Notes: a model not told the origin generated them from the sequence alone. Positions 40,141 through 52,462 are shown, counted from the first letter of the stretch. The stretch is DNA of 53,769 nt from Paenibacillus peoriae KCTC 3763 (GCF_000236805.1 NZ_AGFX01000022.1:1-53769); one strand, 5' to 3'. Made by a program: numbers and translations.

Positions 40141-41386
40141 TGATATCACTCTCCTTCACACCAAAATACTTGGGCTTCTTCACAACATCCGCTTTAACCA
40201 GCAGATTGAGCAAGAAGCGGGAGAAGAAGATATTTGTCAAGATACTGGTGACAATATCAACGATGAGTACGAGAGCGAATCCTCGAACAGAACCTGTTCC
40301 CAGGCCAAACATGACTGCTGCTGCTATAATTGTCGTAATATTGGCATCCATAACAGTACGGAACGAGGCCTTACTGCCTGCGATGACAGAAGAACGAATC
40401 GTTTTTCCTGACTTGATTTCTTCTTTAATCCGTTCATACGTGATGATATTGGCATCGACCGCCATCCCGATCCCGAGCACGAAGGCTGCGATACCTGGAA
40501 GTGTAAGCACGAAGCCACCCAAATAGAAGATCGCAAGCACCAGCCAGGTATGAACAATGAGACAGAAGCTAGCAACTATTCCCGGCACACGGAACATCGC
40601 AATCATAAATACCAGAATAATGATCGAGCCGATCAAACCAGCACGGATCGTCTGATCCAGTGACAGCTGACCCAGTGTAGCACCTACGCTCTGGGAATAT
40701 TTTTCCGTCAGTTTAAGCGGAAGAGCTCCCAGGTTTATCGTATCTGCCAGCTTGTTCGCTTCATCACGAGTGTAGTTACCTGTAATCGAGGCACTGCCAT
40801 CCGTCAATTCTCCACGTACTGTTGGTGCAGATAGTAATTCATCATCCAGGAAAATAGCCAACTCTTTGTTAAGAAGTCGCTTTGTGATCTCTGCAAATTT
40901 GGCTTTGTCCTTCACTTTGATGCTAATTTCAGGCTGGTTCAGCTGGTCATAGCCAACAACGGCACCATTCTCCACAAAATCATTACCGCGGAGCTCAATT
41001 TTGCTGTATTGACCCGGCTTTTTAGCATCCGCTGCCGTTGCACTGCGGAACGTCAGCTCGGCAGGCTTTTTCAGCATGGAGCGGACTTCTGCCTCATTAG
41101 AGACACCAGCAAGCCGCACGCGAATACGGTTGCTACCCTCTGTTGTTACTTCCGGCTCAGTTGTACCGAGCGCGTTAATCCGTCTCTCCAGACTTTGAGC
41201 TGTTTGTATAAGAGACTGGCTGGTTACACGCTGCCCTGCTTCCAAAGGCTGGGCTTCATATAAAATTTCAAAGCCTCCCTTTAAATCGAGGCCTAGTTTT
41301 AAACTGTTCAGTAGGCCCGGGCTTGTCCCGATCATAACACCAGTTGTTATGAGCACGACCACGATGAAACTTAGAATTCTTTTCAT
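40130..41386 (-). CDS. secD: Protein translocase accessory subunit SecD
   Basis: The 418-aa SecD has an N-terminal membrane segment and the LGLDLKGGFEILYEAQP motif (residues ~35-51). A large extracytoplasmic P1 region follows (residues ~55-235). Five more membrane segments carry AAFVLGIGMAVDANIITYERIKEE (~320-343) and MDANITTIIAA. The start ATG at 41386 (KRILSFIVVVL) gives a normal N-terminus; the in-frame extension upstream lacks a ribosome site. Confidence 0.92.
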   Translation of the reverse strand: MKRILSFIVVVLITTGVMIGTSPGLLNSLKLGLDLKGGFEILYEAQPLEAGQRVTSQSLIQTAQSLERRINALGTTEPEVTTEGSNRIRVRLAGVSNEAEVRSMLKKPAELTFRSATAADAKKPGQYSKIELRGNDFVENGAVVGYDQLNQPEISIKVKDKAKFAEITKRLLNKELAIFLDDELLSAPTVRGELTDGSASITGNYTRDEANKLADTINLGALPLKLTEKYSQSVGATLGQLSLDQTIRAGLIGSIIILVFMIAMFRVPGIVASFCLIVHTWLVLAIFYLGGFVLTLPGIAAFVLGIGMAVDANIITYERIKEEIKSGKTIRSSVIAGSKASFRTVMDANITTIIAAAVMFGLGTGSVRGFALVLIVDIVTSILTNIFFSRFLLNLLVKADVVKKPKYFGVKESDISAL

Positions 41387-41476
41387 TCCGTCCCATGTTC
41401 CCCTTTCATTCTCAATATTCCTATTATAGCTACCCCTCAAAAAGCAGTCAATTTGAACGCAAAAAAAGACTCCCTT

Positions 41477-41734
41477 CTATTCGAAAGTGGAGCCCCGTAA
41501 TGCGGACATCGTCAAATAGTTCATAAAGCTCGTCGCTTTAAGGGAAAGTATATCGTTAACGAGCCTGTGCAGCGGAGGAATACCCTCCTTTTCATATTTA
41601 TGGCTAACACAATTCCATACGTCCTTACTTGTGACATGCTCATAGCCTACGAGAACCAACTCGTCTGCCTTGCTTTGACACAGCATCTCTATGGCGTCAT
41701 CCCAATCCTGCTCATCCAGCTCTTCCATACCCAC
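41477..41734 (-). CDS. comN: ComN-type post-transcriptional regulator
   Basis: The 85-aa product matches ComN (YrzD), a small protein that controls comE mRNA and associates with DivIVA in B. subtilis. Visible features are WDDAIEMLCQSKADELVLVGYEHVTSKDVWNCVSHK, then LHRLVNDILSLKATSFMNYLTMSA. This is the tryptophan-flanked helical domain with a NDILSLKxxxxMNYLT ending typical of the family. The start is probably GTG at 41734, nine bases after GGAGGA; ATG at 41728 is the alternative. It lies between spoVB and secD as in B. subtilis. Confidence 0.8.
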   Translation of the reverse strand: MGMEELDEQDWDDAIEMLCQSKADELVLVGYEHVTSKDVWNCVSHKYEKEGIPPLHRLVNDILSLKATSFMNYLTMSALRGSTFE

Positions 41735-42038
41735 GACGGTCGTTCCTCCTCCCAGCGACTCCATTTTCGCACATCAGCATTAGCGGGATCATTGACTGCT
41801 TTATATAACATTTCTATCCTGATCTTGGAAAATCCTTCTTTTTGTCGAAAATAGCCGTAAATCAACAATATATGCATTCATTTCGCTCGTCAATAGCAGA
41901 ATTCACCACCTTCCCTCTGCTTGCCTGGATTGTTCTACTTTTAACCGAAAAGCTTGTCATGAACATGGACAGGTCTGGCATATCTTTTAAAGTAACGCAT
42001 AGATGGAGAAATACATTTGGGGGAAGAGGGAGTTGCGA
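41735..42038. other. comN/spoVB divergent intergenic region
   Basis: No gene is visible. It must carry promoters for both divergent genes. A CATATCTT at 41979-41986, ~53 bases before the spoVB start, resembles a sigma-E -10 element, but a matching -35 is unclear. Confidence 0.35.
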
Positions 42039-43622
42039 TTGAAAAAGCAGACATTCATCCATGGAGCAATTATTTTATTGGCAGCGGGAATCATCAATCG
42101 GCTACTGGGGTTCATTCCGCGAATCGCGCTCCCGCGTATTATCGGACCCGAAGGAGTCGGCTTATACCAACAGGGATATCCCTTTTTTATCGTGCTGGTG
42201 ACCCTTATTACCGGGGGAATCCCACTTGCGGTAGCCAAACTTGTGGCCGAAGCTGAAACAGCGGGACAACCCGAAATGTCAAGGCGTATTTTACACACCA
42301 GCCTGCGCTTTACCATTACACTCAGCCTGCTCGCTATGGTACTCTGTCTTGTGTTCGCCCCTTGGATCACAAACCACATCCTGACCGACAGCCGTGTGTA
42401 CTATACATTTATTAGCATGAGTCCAATGATTGTTATCGTTGCTGTATCCTCTGCCTACAGGGGCTATTTTCAGGGAAAACAAAATATGATTCCGTCCGCC
42501 AGCTCCTCGATTGCCGAAACTGTTATGCGCATTTTTTGCGTTATTTGGTTTGCATACTTGCTCCTTCCTTACGGTATTGCCTACGCTGCTGCAGGAGCCA
42601 TGCTCGGTGCATTGGCGGGCGAGCTGATTGGGATGGTTGTGCTGCTATGGCAATACGCCATGGACCAGCGAAGGGAGGGTTCTCCCCCTCAAACGAAATC
42701 ATCTTTGTCCTCTGAGGCTCGTCCTGAGGAATCGTCCGTTTTGTCACGTCTTATGTCTATATCCGTTCCCGTTACAGCTGGGAGGCTCGTCGGGTCCTTG
42801 TCCTATTTGCTCGAATCCATTTTATGTATGCGCAGCCTCGCCGTAGCAGGCATTGCAACTGGTATTGCAACCGCACAGTATGGGGCCATGCAGGGCATGG
42901 TCATTCCTGTACTATTACTGCCAGGTGTCCTCACCAGTTCACTGGCTGTTTCACTCGTCCCTTCCTTATCTGAAGCAGCTGCCAAGGGGCACACTACCGC
43001 CATTCACAAACGTTTGCATCAGTCGCTTCGGCTCGCTTTGGTTGCAGGAGCCCCATTCGCCGTTATCATGTACGTGCTGGCAGAGCCTCTGTGTCTAATA
43101 CTCTACAATAATAGCGATATTGCAGGCATGCTTAAACTCATGGCGCCCTTTGCTCTGTTTATGTACATCCAGGCCCCGCTTCAGGCGGCACTTCAGGCCC
43201 TAGATCGTCCCGGGAGTGCTTTATTTAACACCTTTGTCGGAGCCGTTATCAAAATTGTACTTATCGTATGGCTTGCCTCTCAGCCTCAGTATGGTATCTA
43301 CGGAGCGGTCATCGCCATTTGCATTAACAATACCATTGTCACCCTTCTGCATGGCTTCAGTGTCAGCAGACTACTTCGCTTTCGCGTGCGTTTGCTTGAT
43401 TTCTGGAAAACCGGGGCAGGGATGGTCATTATGGCAGCTGCGGTATTATATGTTTACAGACATCTGGCAGTGTTCAACCAAATGTGGCTTCAATTTATTT
43501 TTGCCGCAGGAGTGGGGATTATCCTGTACCTTTTCCTGATGACCTCCATCAAAATGATTGACTGGGACAACCTTACCCGCATTCCCATTCTGAGAAGATG
43601 GTTTAAAACCAAAGAAATCTAA
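42039..43622 (+). CDS. spoVB: Stage V sporulation protein B (MATE/MurJ-like flippase)
   Basis: SpoVB belongs to the MOP superfamily and is needed for spore cortex peptidoglycan, probably moving lipid-linked precursors. The 527-aa protein has ~14 membrane segments. Its start KKQTFIHGAIILLAAGIINRLLGFIPRIALPRIIGPEGVGLYQQGYP is typical, as is SAYRGYFQGKQNMIPSASSSIAE (residues ~140-165). The start is TTG at 42039, six bases after GGGAG; a longer frame from ATG 42003 contains this ribosome site and would add 12 unusual residues. It is divergent from comN, with the B. subtilis order kept. Its stop overlaps the stop of yrbG. Confidence 0.92.
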   Translation: MKKQTFIHGAIILLAAGIINRLLGFIPRIALPRIIGPEGVGLYQQGYPFFIVLVTLITGGIPLAVAKLVAEAETAGQPEMSRRILHTSLRFTITLSLLAMVLCLVFAPWITNHILTDSRVYYTFISMSPMIVIVAVSSAYRGYFQGKQNMIPSASSSIAETVMRIFCVIWFAYLLLPYGIAYAAAGAMLGALAGELIGMVVLLWQYAMDQRREGSPPQTKSSLSSEARPEESSVLSRLMSISVPVTAGRLVGSLSYLLESILCMRSLAVAGIATGIATAQYGAMQGMVIPVLLLPGVLTSSLAVSLVPSLSEAAAKGHTTAIHKRLHQSLRLALVAGAPFAVIMYVLAEPLCLILYNNSDIAGMLKLMAPFALFMYIQAPLQAALQALDRPGSALFNTFVGAVIKIVLIVWLASQPQYGIYGAVIAICINNTIVTLLHGFSVSRLLRFRVRLLDFWKTGAGMVIMAAAVLYVYRHLAVFNQMWLQFIFAAGVGIILYLFLMTSIKMIDWDNLTRIPILRRWFKTKEI

Positions 43623-44398
43623 TCCGAAGATTCCCCTAAGGTCGGTGGCGTAACATATACATGACCTCTATGATTCACAGTGCATAAAAAAACATCTTTA
43701 AAATCTTTGTGACCCTTCGCTTGAATCTGATTTTTAAGCCAAAATCGGTTCATATCCATCCGCTCCAAATTTCGGTCCAGCACCTTGCCATCCATAATTA
43801 ATGGAACGGGTAGACCTTCATATCTGAACTTCCCGCCGATTTGAGGAGTAGGATGAACTTTTTCCACCTGTTGTTCAATGTTCGTCAAATTCCTTTGACT
43901 TAAATCCTGTCTCTTTTTGTCTAACTCTGCATCTTCATCTTCATCATCCTTAGCTATCACCGTGAGCTTGCCTGTGGTTTCCAAAATAACATATTCAACT
44001 TCGTCCAGACTTTCAATATTTTGTTCACGAAGCTGTAACAACAAATCATCTAAATTGTAGCGTTGCTTAGTCATTTCATCCTTGTTTAGTTGTCCATTGG
44101 AAAACAATACACTGGGCCGGCCATCGAATAGCAGGCGCAGACGTCGGCTTTTAAGACTGAAATAGGAAATTCCGATCTGCAGAATCAGTAGCACCCCTAA
44201 GGGAATCATTCCTTCAAATAAGGGACGTTTTATATCCTCCAGACTGAATACAGCAATTTCCGCAATCATAATGGATATAACGAGATCAAAAACAGACAGT
44301 TTCCCGATCTCCCTTTTACCCATCAAACGCATCACCAGATATACGATAAAATACATGAGCAGCGTTCGAAAAATATGAGTAAAAATATCGTGACTCAA
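43619..44398 (-). CDS. yrbG: DUF421 family membrane protein (YrbG/YetF-like)
   Basis: The 259-aa protein has three N-terminal membrane segments (residues ~5-85, with YLVMRLMGKREIGKLSVFDLVISIMIAEIA). It then has the two cytosolic DUF421 repeats (GRPSVLFSNGQLNKDEMTKQRYNLDDLLLQLREQNIESLDEVEYVILETTGKLTVI). A linker of ~45 residues rich in D, E and K (DDEDEDAELDKKRQ) separates them from the C-terminal part. Related YetF/SpoVA-associated 2Duf proteins affect spore membrane permeability in Bacillus. The function of this one is unknown. The start is TTG at 44398, eight bases after GGAGG. It converges on spoVB with overlapping stop codons (CTAA). Confidence 0.85.
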   Translation of the reverse strand: MSHDIFTHIFRTLLMYFIVYLVMRLMGKREIGKLSVFDLVISIMIAEIAVFSLEDIKRPLFEGMIPLGVLLILQIGISYFSLKSRRLRLLFDGRPSVLFSNGQLNKDEMTKQRYNLDDLLLQLREQNIESLDEVEYVILETTGKLTVIAKDDEDEDAELDKKRQDLSQRNLTNIEQQVEKVHPTPQIGGKFRYEGLPVPLIMDGKVLDRNLERMDMNRFWLKNQIQAKGHKDFKDVFLCTVNHRGHVYVTPPTLGESSD

Positions 44399-44605
44399 TA
44401 TGTTCGCCTCCTCCCCTGTACTTTGCGACAAGACATTAATTGTTCATTGTACACGTATTCTGACCGTTCCCCACTTGACTCATACAGAAAACAAAAGGCT
44501 AAATTATTGAAATAAAGAGAAAGACTGCTTGCGACTTGGTACTAAGCCTGAAGGCTTGACCATAGAATGATAATAGTTCAAACCTTGGTACAGGAGGAAT
44601 TATCA

Positions 44606-44995
44606 ATGGAGCTCATTCGCCGCTGGTGTTCGTTTCGTCTGGCCCATCCCATTTTATCCGGCTTGTTTTATGCTTTTGCATGGATGCTGCTTGGCGCATT
44701 GATTCTTTCACTACTGTTGTGGCTAACACAAATGCAGGAACAGGACTTATCCCTGTATACGTACATCGTGCACGCATTCGCTATGCTATCAGGCGGCTTC
44801 GTCGCAGGTAAAAGATCAACCAACAAAGGCTGGTATCAAGGCGGCATTACAGGCATCCTGTATGGCCTTATCGTTCTTCTGGTCGGTTTTCTGGCACTGG
44901 ATGCGGGCATGAACGCTAAGGACCTATTCCACTTAGGAATTGCCTTTGTCATAGGCGCGGGAGGCGGGATATTCGGGATTAACTTTAGTAAATAA
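44606..44995 (+). CDS. yrzE: TIGR04086 family membrane protein (YrzE-like)
   Basis: The 129-aa product has four membrane segments: residues ~14-38, 52-69, 82-104 and 112-127. The glycine-rich pattern HAFAMLSGGFVAGKRSTNKGWYQGGITGILYGLI is the family signature. Function is unknown. It keeps the position it has in B. subtilis between yrbG and yajC (yrbF). The start is ATG at 44606 with AGGAGG eight bases upstream. The open frame begins earlier, without a ribosome site. Confidence 0.82.
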   Translation: MELIRRWCSFRLAHPILSGLFYAFAWMLLGALILSLLLWLTQMQEQDLSLYTYIVHAFAMLSGGFVAGKRSTNKGWYQGGITGILYGLIVLLVGFLALDAGMNAKDLFHLGIAFVIGAGGGIFGINFSK

Positions 44996-45046
44996 TCAAA
45001 TTAAAAAAAGTGTACCAGCCCATGTCCCATGTAACGAAGCAACACA

Positions 45047-45079
45047 AAAAAACCGAGCCTCCTCAAAGGCTCGGTTTTT
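45047..45079. terminator. Bidirectional terminator between yrzE and yajC
   Basis: AAAAAAACCGAGCC and GGCTCGGTTTTT flank an 8-base loop with A/T runs on both sides, suiting the converging genes. Confidence 0.85.
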
Positions 45080-45098
45080 ACATGATGATCGGCAGATT

Positions 45099-45437
45099 TT
45101 ACGACTTAGAAACAACAGCTTCCTCAGATGTAGTATCTTTTGCAATCGCATTACTGATCGCACTGCGGTCAAAGGTCAGCTTCGTCACATCATTCACACG
45201 CAAAACAACCACATCGTCCGTAATCTCCATAATTGTACCGTGAAGACCTCCGATTGTTATCACCTTATCTCCCTTTTTCAAAGCTTGAAGCATCGATTGA
45301 CGCTGCTTTTGTTTTTTCTGATTCGGACGAATCAGCAAGAAATAAAAGATTACAAACATCAGAGCCAGTGGCCAGATCATTTGAAAAAGTCCCCCAGCTC
45401 CACCGGGTGCAGCCGCAGCTGTAGCAAATTGAAACAT
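45099..45437 (-). CDS. yajC: Sec translocase accessory subunit YajC
   Basis: The 112-aa protein has a single N-terminal membrane segment (LFQMIWPLALMFVIFYFLLIRP, residues ~16-37). NQKKQKQRQSMLQALKKGDKVITIGGLHGTIMEI follows, the standard YajC soluble domain. It associates with SecDF. The ATG at 45437 follows AAAGGGGG. It is the last gene of the ruvCAB-spoIID-queA-tgt-yajC run, 32 bases after tgt. Confidence 0.95.
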   Translation of the reverse strand: MFQFATAAAAPGGAGGLFQMIWPLALMFVIFYFLLIRPNQKKQKQRQSMLQALKKGDKVITIGGLHGTIMEITDDVVVLRVNDVTKLTFDRSAISNAIAKDTTSEEAVVSKS

Positions 45438-45469
45438 GTTAAATCCCCCTTTCAAATCTCCCCTAAAAC

Positions 45470-47658
<2,189 letters not shown>

Positions 47659-47665
47659 ATATTGG

Positions 47666-49756
47666 TCATTCCTTAACTATATCCACATTTTTGTAATAGT
47701 GTTGCAAAATTTTCTTGTAATCATACCCCTGCTCGGCCAAACCGTTGGCTCCCCATTGCGATAGACCCAGCCCGTGACCGTTCCCTTTGCCTGTAAAAAT
47801 AAAGCTTTGCGTTTTATCAATGACGCGTGCATGACGGTCTTCATTCATGACGATCACCCCGTTACCGCTTGAAGTGCTGCTCCCGGATGCGGACAAAATT
47901 TGAGTTCCTTGCGCACCACTTATATGAGAAGTAGCCCCATCTGCGCCTAATACAGTATAACTGCCGGTACTCGCAATATCAAACAGAGTGCTAGGTAATC
48001 CCCCCATCGCTGAACGATACATATCGGGGTATTTTACCGTCAAAGGGGACCCGTTGGCTTCAACCTCCAGCACACGTCCTGACGGACCGCGTTTGGTAAC
48101 ATCCAGATGATTGATTGAGGTCGGTACTGTACCCGTTACTTTCCCTTGTAGTGATTTAGCAATTTGCGCTGCTGTAAAAGGTCCACGCACCCATGCATAG
48201 TCTCCGGATTGAGGCACCTTCTCCAAGATAATCATCTCTTCACCCGGTTGCGCCTTGGCTACTGGTGCAACAGCTGACTGAATTTGGGGGATAGGGCGCA
48301 CATTGGTATTTTCAGTAGTAACGGTAATTTTGTCTAGCCCTGCTTCTGTGACTCCCTCCAGCTCCTTGGCATTATCCTCACGTATATAACCTGTTTGACC
48401 ACTGGAGAGAAGGACATGATACCACTGCTGTGCTCCTTTTTGCGCTGTTGTATCTCCCGAACTATCTACACTGGCGAAGGCTTCACCACCGCTGTTCCAT
48501 ACCTCGGAAGCATCTGCTGTTACACCGCCCGCATTAGATGAAAATACAGCTTCGACCACTTTACCGCCGCTTTTAATGACTTCACCAGCCGTGGCATCTA
48601 CAGCCTCGCTGACATTCGCGTGTTCCGATCCTTTGCCATTGTAAGCCTGGCTTAACGTTCCATCCACCACATTGCCGATCTGAAACCGATTGCCTTGGGC
48701 AAGGGCATAGCTGCGAGCTGCTACCGCTTGAGCCTTGAGGGCTTCAGCAGGCCATGAAGAGTAGACCTCAGCTCCTACCACGGAATACAAATACTGCTCG
48801 AGCGGTACATCATTAACAAGCGCCAGTTGTCCTGACGTCATGCTAATCTCCATGTCGCCGCGATATGTACGCTGTGATCTTTCAACCACTTGAATCCCAT
48901 TATTACCGCCGTTGACAATGACCTTGCTGTTATTGGAGCCACTCAGCATATAATGTGACATCGCTTGCGAGCCTGTCGTTACTCCTGCTTCTTGTCTTAT
49001 CATGAGTCCAGTTTGAGTAACACTAACTTTAGATAACGTAAGTTTGGGCTGCTTGCTCTCCAGCTCTGTTTTTAAAGTCGACAGCTTGCTGTCGTTGCTC
49101 TCTTCTCCAACCCACACAGCATACTGACCTCTGGATTGAATCACACTAAAAACATCAAAACCTGCGGCAGCAATTGTCGCTCGAACGAGATTTGCCTCCT
49201 GCTCGCTTCCATAGCTTCCTACAGACCAGTGTTTATTCCCCTTAACTTCAGCCTGTGCTCCGGTTGCCGAAGAAATCCGCTGTACAGCAGCCTGTGCGGC
49301 CTGTTCACTTGCATAAATTCCCGCGTACACCTGATAGACAGAGCTACCGTTTTTAGAACCGATAAAAACCGTAGGTTTATCATTCGTCTTTTGCAGGATT
49401 TGAGCCGCTTTAATTGCAGTTGCTTCATTTCCTTCAAGTACCTTCACCCGATAGCTGTCTACACTAAAACGAGCGGTATTGTCCGGTAGTCCCATCCAAG
49501 CCTGGAAACTGCCTCCACTGTTCTGTCCGACACTCAGACCTTCTGATGATTTCAAGGTTACCGCGGGAACTGTTGCTTTATATTTGCTGCCTAGATCCGC
49601 AAAGATCACTACACGAATATCTTCTTGGGCAGCAGCGTGAACACTTGAAGACCAGGGTATGCAAACTGTAGCTAATACCATAATCGCTGCTGCTCGTTTG
49701 GCCCGGCCCGTCCATGCACTGAAAATTGTTTTTCGGTTCAATGCTTTTCCATTCAT
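47666..49756 (-). CDS. SpoIID/LytB-domain secreted protein with SPOR-like repeats
   Basis: The 696-aa exported protein has a signal peptide (residues ~1-42, [20 protein letters not shown]). SPOR-like segments follow at ~100-260 ([41 protein letters not shown]). The SpoIID domain contains [39 protein letters not shown] (~325-365), with its conserved glutamate, and ends [27 protein letters not shown]. SpoIID cleaves denuded glycan strands during engulfment, and LytB relatives modify amidases. SPOR domains bind denuded peptidoglycan. The ATG at 49756 follows GGGGAG. The position between ruvB and queA differs from B. subtilis. Confidence 0.88.
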   Translation of the reverse strand: MNGKALNRKTIFSAWTGRAKRAAAIMVLATVCIPWSSSVHAAAQEDIRVVIFADLGSKYKATVPAVTLKSSEGLSVGQNSGGSFQAWMGLPDNTARFSVDSYRVKVLEGNEATAIKAAQILQKTNDKPTVFIGSKNGSSVYQVYAGIYASEQAAQAAVQRISSATGAQAEVKGNKHWSVGSYGSEQEANLVRATIAAAGFDVFSVIQSRGQYAVWVGEESNDSKLSTLKTELESKQPKLTLSKVSVTQTGLMIRQEAGVTTGSQAMSHYMLSGSNNSKVIVNGGNNGIQVVERSQRTYRGDMEISMTSGQLALVNDVPLEQYLYSVVGAEVYSSWPAEALKAQAVAARSYALAQGNRFQIGNVVDGTLSQAYNGKGSEHANVSEAVDATAGEVIKSGGKVVEAVFSSNAGGVTADASEVWNSGGEAFASVDSSGDTTAQKGAQQWYHVLLSSGQTGYIREDNAKELEGVTEAGLDKITVTTENTNVRPIPQIQSAVAPVAKAQPGEEMIILEKVPQSGDYAWVRGPFTAAQIAKSLQGKVTGTVPTSINHLDVTKRGPSGRVLEVEANGSPLTVKYPDMYRSAMGGLPSTLFDIASTGSYTVLGADGATSHISGAQGTQILSASGSSTSSGNGVIVMNEDRHARVIDKTQSFIFTGKGNGHGLGLSQWGANGLAEQGYDYKKILQHYYKNVDIVKE

Positions 49757-50059
49757 TTCTGACTCCCCCCATTCTGGCTGTCCTAGCCTGCATAAAGCAT
49801 GATTTGGCGGGATCTCGACCATCGCCTGTCCCTTTAAATACATCGGCGGAATAAACCGGAATTTGAACATGCATAATTCTTACTCATATGGTCTTTTCCC
49901 CTAACGATCCTATTCCGCCAATATCGTACTTACTATATTGTACTTCCCCTATCACACTTACCATAATTGCGTAGCTACGCTATAAATTAATCTCAATTAG
50001 AGTTCTCTTTAAACCGTATTTTGCACTGTTCTCTTGTAATTAAAGTCCACCATTCCTAG
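49757..50059. other. Intergenic region between ruvB and the SpoIID-like gene
   Basis: AT-rich DNA with no ORF of its own. On the minus strand it could hold a separate promoter for the SpoIID-like gene. I see no terminator that would isolate ruvB. Confidence 0.4.
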
Positions 50060-51067
50060 TCACCGTGGATCGGTTGGCATGGGAATTCCAAGGTGAGCAT
50101 ATGCCGCTGGAGTCACCGTCCGCCCCCGAGGTGTTCTTTGTAAAAGTCCAATTTGCAGCAAATATGGCTCATATACATCCTCAATCGTCTGGCTCTCTTC
50201 ACCGATGGTTGCAGCAATGGTATCCAATCCCACAGGTCCGCCCCGAAATGAATGAATCATGGCCTTAAGCATTTTATGATCAATTTCATCCAGTCCGAGA
50301 GGATCAATTTGAAGTCTTCTCAGCGCCTCTGCGGCCAATTCTGAATGGATCATACCGTCTCCGGCAACTTGGGCAAAATCACGCACCCTTTTTAACAGTC
50401 GGTTCGCAATCCGTGGTGTCCCCCGTGAACGTAATGCGATTTCTTCGGCTGCATCCCCAACGATCTCAATTTCCATAATATCCGCGTTTCTGGACACGAT
50501 GTAGGCGAGCTCGTCCGTCGTATAAAACTCCAATCGACTGATAACACCAAACCGGTCGCGCAACGGCGCAGAAAGCAGCCCAGCGCGTGTAGTAGCCCCT
50601 ATAAGGGTAAAGGGCGGCAAATCCAGGCGAACTGAACGCGCACTCGGGCCTTTACCAATCATAATGTCCAGCGCAAAATCCTCCATCGCCGGGTACATGA
50701 CTTCTTCCACCGTTCGATGGAGGCGATGAATTTCATCAATGAACAAAACATCGCCTTCTTGAAGATTAGTCAGCAGCGCTGCCAAGTCTCCGGGTCTCTC
50801 AATCGCAGGCCCTGAGGTGGTACGCAAATTAACCCCTAGTTCATTCGCAATAATGTTGGCAAGAGTCGTTTTACCCAACCCGGGTGGACCGTACAACAGT
50901 ACATGATCCAGCGCTTCTTTACGCATTTTGGCCGCTTCAATGTAAACTTTCAAATTTTCCTTAACCTGATTTTGCCCGATATATTCATTAAGATAACGGG
51001 GGCGAAGGCTTAGCTCCGCCGTCTGGTCTTCCATCATCAAATTGGCGGAAATAATCCGTTCATCCAT
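50060..51067 (-). CDS. ruvB: Holliday junction branch migration ATPase RuvB
   Basis: RuvB hexamers drive branch migration with RuvA. The 335-aa AAA+ protein shows [20 protein letters not shown], Walker [15 protein letters not shown] (residues ~57-70), Walker [12 protein letters not shown] (~105-115), sensor 1 GATTRAG, arginine finger region APLRDRFGV and the winged-helix C-terminus with TPRGR. The start ATG at 51067 has GAGGAG upstream. It is 50 bases after ruvA. Confidence 0.97.
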   Translation of the reverse strand: MDERIISANLMMEDQTAELSLRPRYLNEYIGQNQVKENLKVYIEAAKMRKEALDHVLLYGPPGLGKTTLANIIANELGVNLRTTSGPAIERPGDLAALLTNLQEGDVLFIDEIHRLHRTVEEVMYPAMEDFALDIMIGKGPSARSVRLDLPPFTLIGATTRAGLLSAPLRDRFGVISRLEFYTTDELAYIVSRNADIMEIEIVGDAAEEIALRSRGTPRIANRLLKRVRDFAQVAGDGMIHSELAAEALRRLQIDPLGLDEIDHKMLKAMIHSFRGGPVGLDTIAATIGEESQTIEDVYEPYLLQIGLLQRTPRGRTVTPAAYAHLGIPMPTDPR

Positions 51068-51117
51068 TTTCCATCGCTCCTCTTTTCACCAGACTTCTGT
51101 CAACGGACATCAGCGTC

Positions 51118-51732
51118 CTATCCGGCAAACAACAGTTGCAAAGCCCGTTTCATCAAAATATCGGCAGATTCATCAGGTTTCGCATCCTTCTTCATTTTGC
51201 TCCATACCTTATCCAACTCTGCCTCTGTGTAACCGAGCGCCTTGAGGGCCTCACGTGCCTCGCCCCAATAAGAGCCCTCGCCCTCTTCCACGACAGGCTC
51301 CGCAAACAATCCGGTCACCATCCCCAGTGAACCAATACCGTCCAGCTTGTCCTTCAAATCCAGAATCATGCGCTGCGCCGTCTTTTTACCGATTCCCGGC
51401 AACTTGGTGAGAAAGGTGATATTTTCCTGATAAATCGCCGTCACCACATGAGCAGGCGTACCGCCTCCCAAAATACCAAGTGCCACACGCGGTCCAATAC
51501 CAGATACGTCGATCAGTTTACGGAATAATTGCTGTTCCTCACGGGTTGCAAACCCAAACAGTAAAATAGCATCTTCCCTTACATGATGGTGAATGTAAAT
51601 AACCACCGGTCCTTCCGTTTTGGCGAAGGCGTAAGGATTCGGACAGAACACCCGATATCCCACCCCCTGCACATCCAAAACGACATATTCATTTTCCAAG
51701 TGAGCCACAGAACCACGCAAGAAATCTATCAT
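51118..51732 (-). CDS. ruvA: Holliday junction binding protein RuvA
   Basis: RuvA tetramers hold the four-way junction for RuvB. The 204-aa protein has the OB-fold (MIDFLRGSVAHLENEYVVLDVQGVGYRVF), two helix-hairpin-helix motifs (LIDVSGIGPRVALGIL and LTKLPGIGKKTAQRMILDLKDKL), and a C-terminal UBA-like domain (EALKALGYTEAELDKVW). Its ATG overlaps the ruvC stop (ATGA). Confidence 0.96.
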   Translation of the reverse strand: MIDFLRGSVAHLENEYVVLDVQGVGYRVFCPNPYAFAKTEGPVVIYIHHHVREDAILLFGFATREEQQLFRKLIDVSGIGPRVALGILGGGTPAHVVTAIYQENITFLTKLPGIGKKTAQRMILDLKDKLDGIGSLGMVTGLFAEPVVEEGEGSYWGEAREALKALGYTEAELDKVWSKMKKDAKPDESADILMKRALQLLFAG

Positions 51733-52232
51733 TTTCGCAATACCTCATTTAATTTTGAATTTAGCCCATAGGAATGCGCATGACAAATAGCCACTGCCAA
51801 AGCATCCGCTACATCATCCGGTTTAGGCACAGCCTGGAGCTTTAGAAACATTCTAACCATCTCCTGCACCTGCTTCTTCTCCGCCTTGCCATACCCTACA
51901 ATAGCCTGCTTTATCTGCATCGGAGTGTATTCCCCTATAGGGAGATTACGTTGCCTTGCGGCCAGCATCAGCACACCACGCGCCTGACTTACAGACATAG
52001 CAGTCGTAACGTTGCGATTAAAAAAAAGCTTTTCCAGCGCTACCGCATCAGGCTTATATTTGTCAATCAATTGCAGCATGCCTTCATACACATGAAGCAG
52101 CCTATCTTCTTCCGGTGTATGGGCTTCTGTCTGAATGCAGCCGTACTGCACAGGAACCACCTTACTCCCAATCTTGTCCACAAATCCGAAGCCCACAATA
52201 GCAATACCCGGATCAATTCCTAGAAAACGCAA
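51729..52232 (-). CDS. ruvC: Holliday junction resolvase RuvC
   Basis: RuvC cuts Holliday junctions with an RNase H-like site. The 167-aa protein has the four acidic residues in expected places: Asp7 (LGIDPGIA), the Glu of VALEKLFF (~67) and the Asp pair of PDDVADALAVAICHA (~139-144). The start is TTG at 52232 after GGGGAGAG. B. subtilis lacks ruvC and uses RecU, so its presence next to ruvAB is a lineage marker within the Bacillales. Confidence 0.95.
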   Translation of the reverse strand: MRFLGIDPGIAIVGFGFVDKIGSKVVPVQYGCIQTEAHTPEEDRLLHVYEGMLQLIDKYKPDAVALEKLFFNRNVTTAMSVSQARGVLMLAARQRNLPIGEYTPMQIKQAIVGYGKAEKKQVQEMVRMFLKLQAVPKPDDVADALAVAICHAHSYGLNSKLNEVLRK

Positions 52233-52404
52233 AAAAATCTCTCCCCTATCGCTAAACCATGGCGTTAACTAACCATCAGCCAACTCTATCCTTAATACAT
52301 TTATGGCTAAATTCCATACAAAGCGAACATATGTGTCGTTCATTTCATTATAACAAAACTTTGCATCTAATAGAGGAAAAAATTTAACTCTGAGTGAAAA
52401 CATA

Positions 52405-52456
52405 AAAAGAGACGCCACAAGCATCACCTGGTCGGTAAAGGCCTGACGTCTCTTAC
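52405..52456 (-). terminator. Terminator after bofC
   Basis: On the minus strand AAGAGACG and CGTCTCTT form an 8-bp stem around a loop of ~32 bases that can pair internally. It is followed by TTTATGTTTTC. Confidence 0.55.
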
Positions 52457-52462
52457 TTCTAA

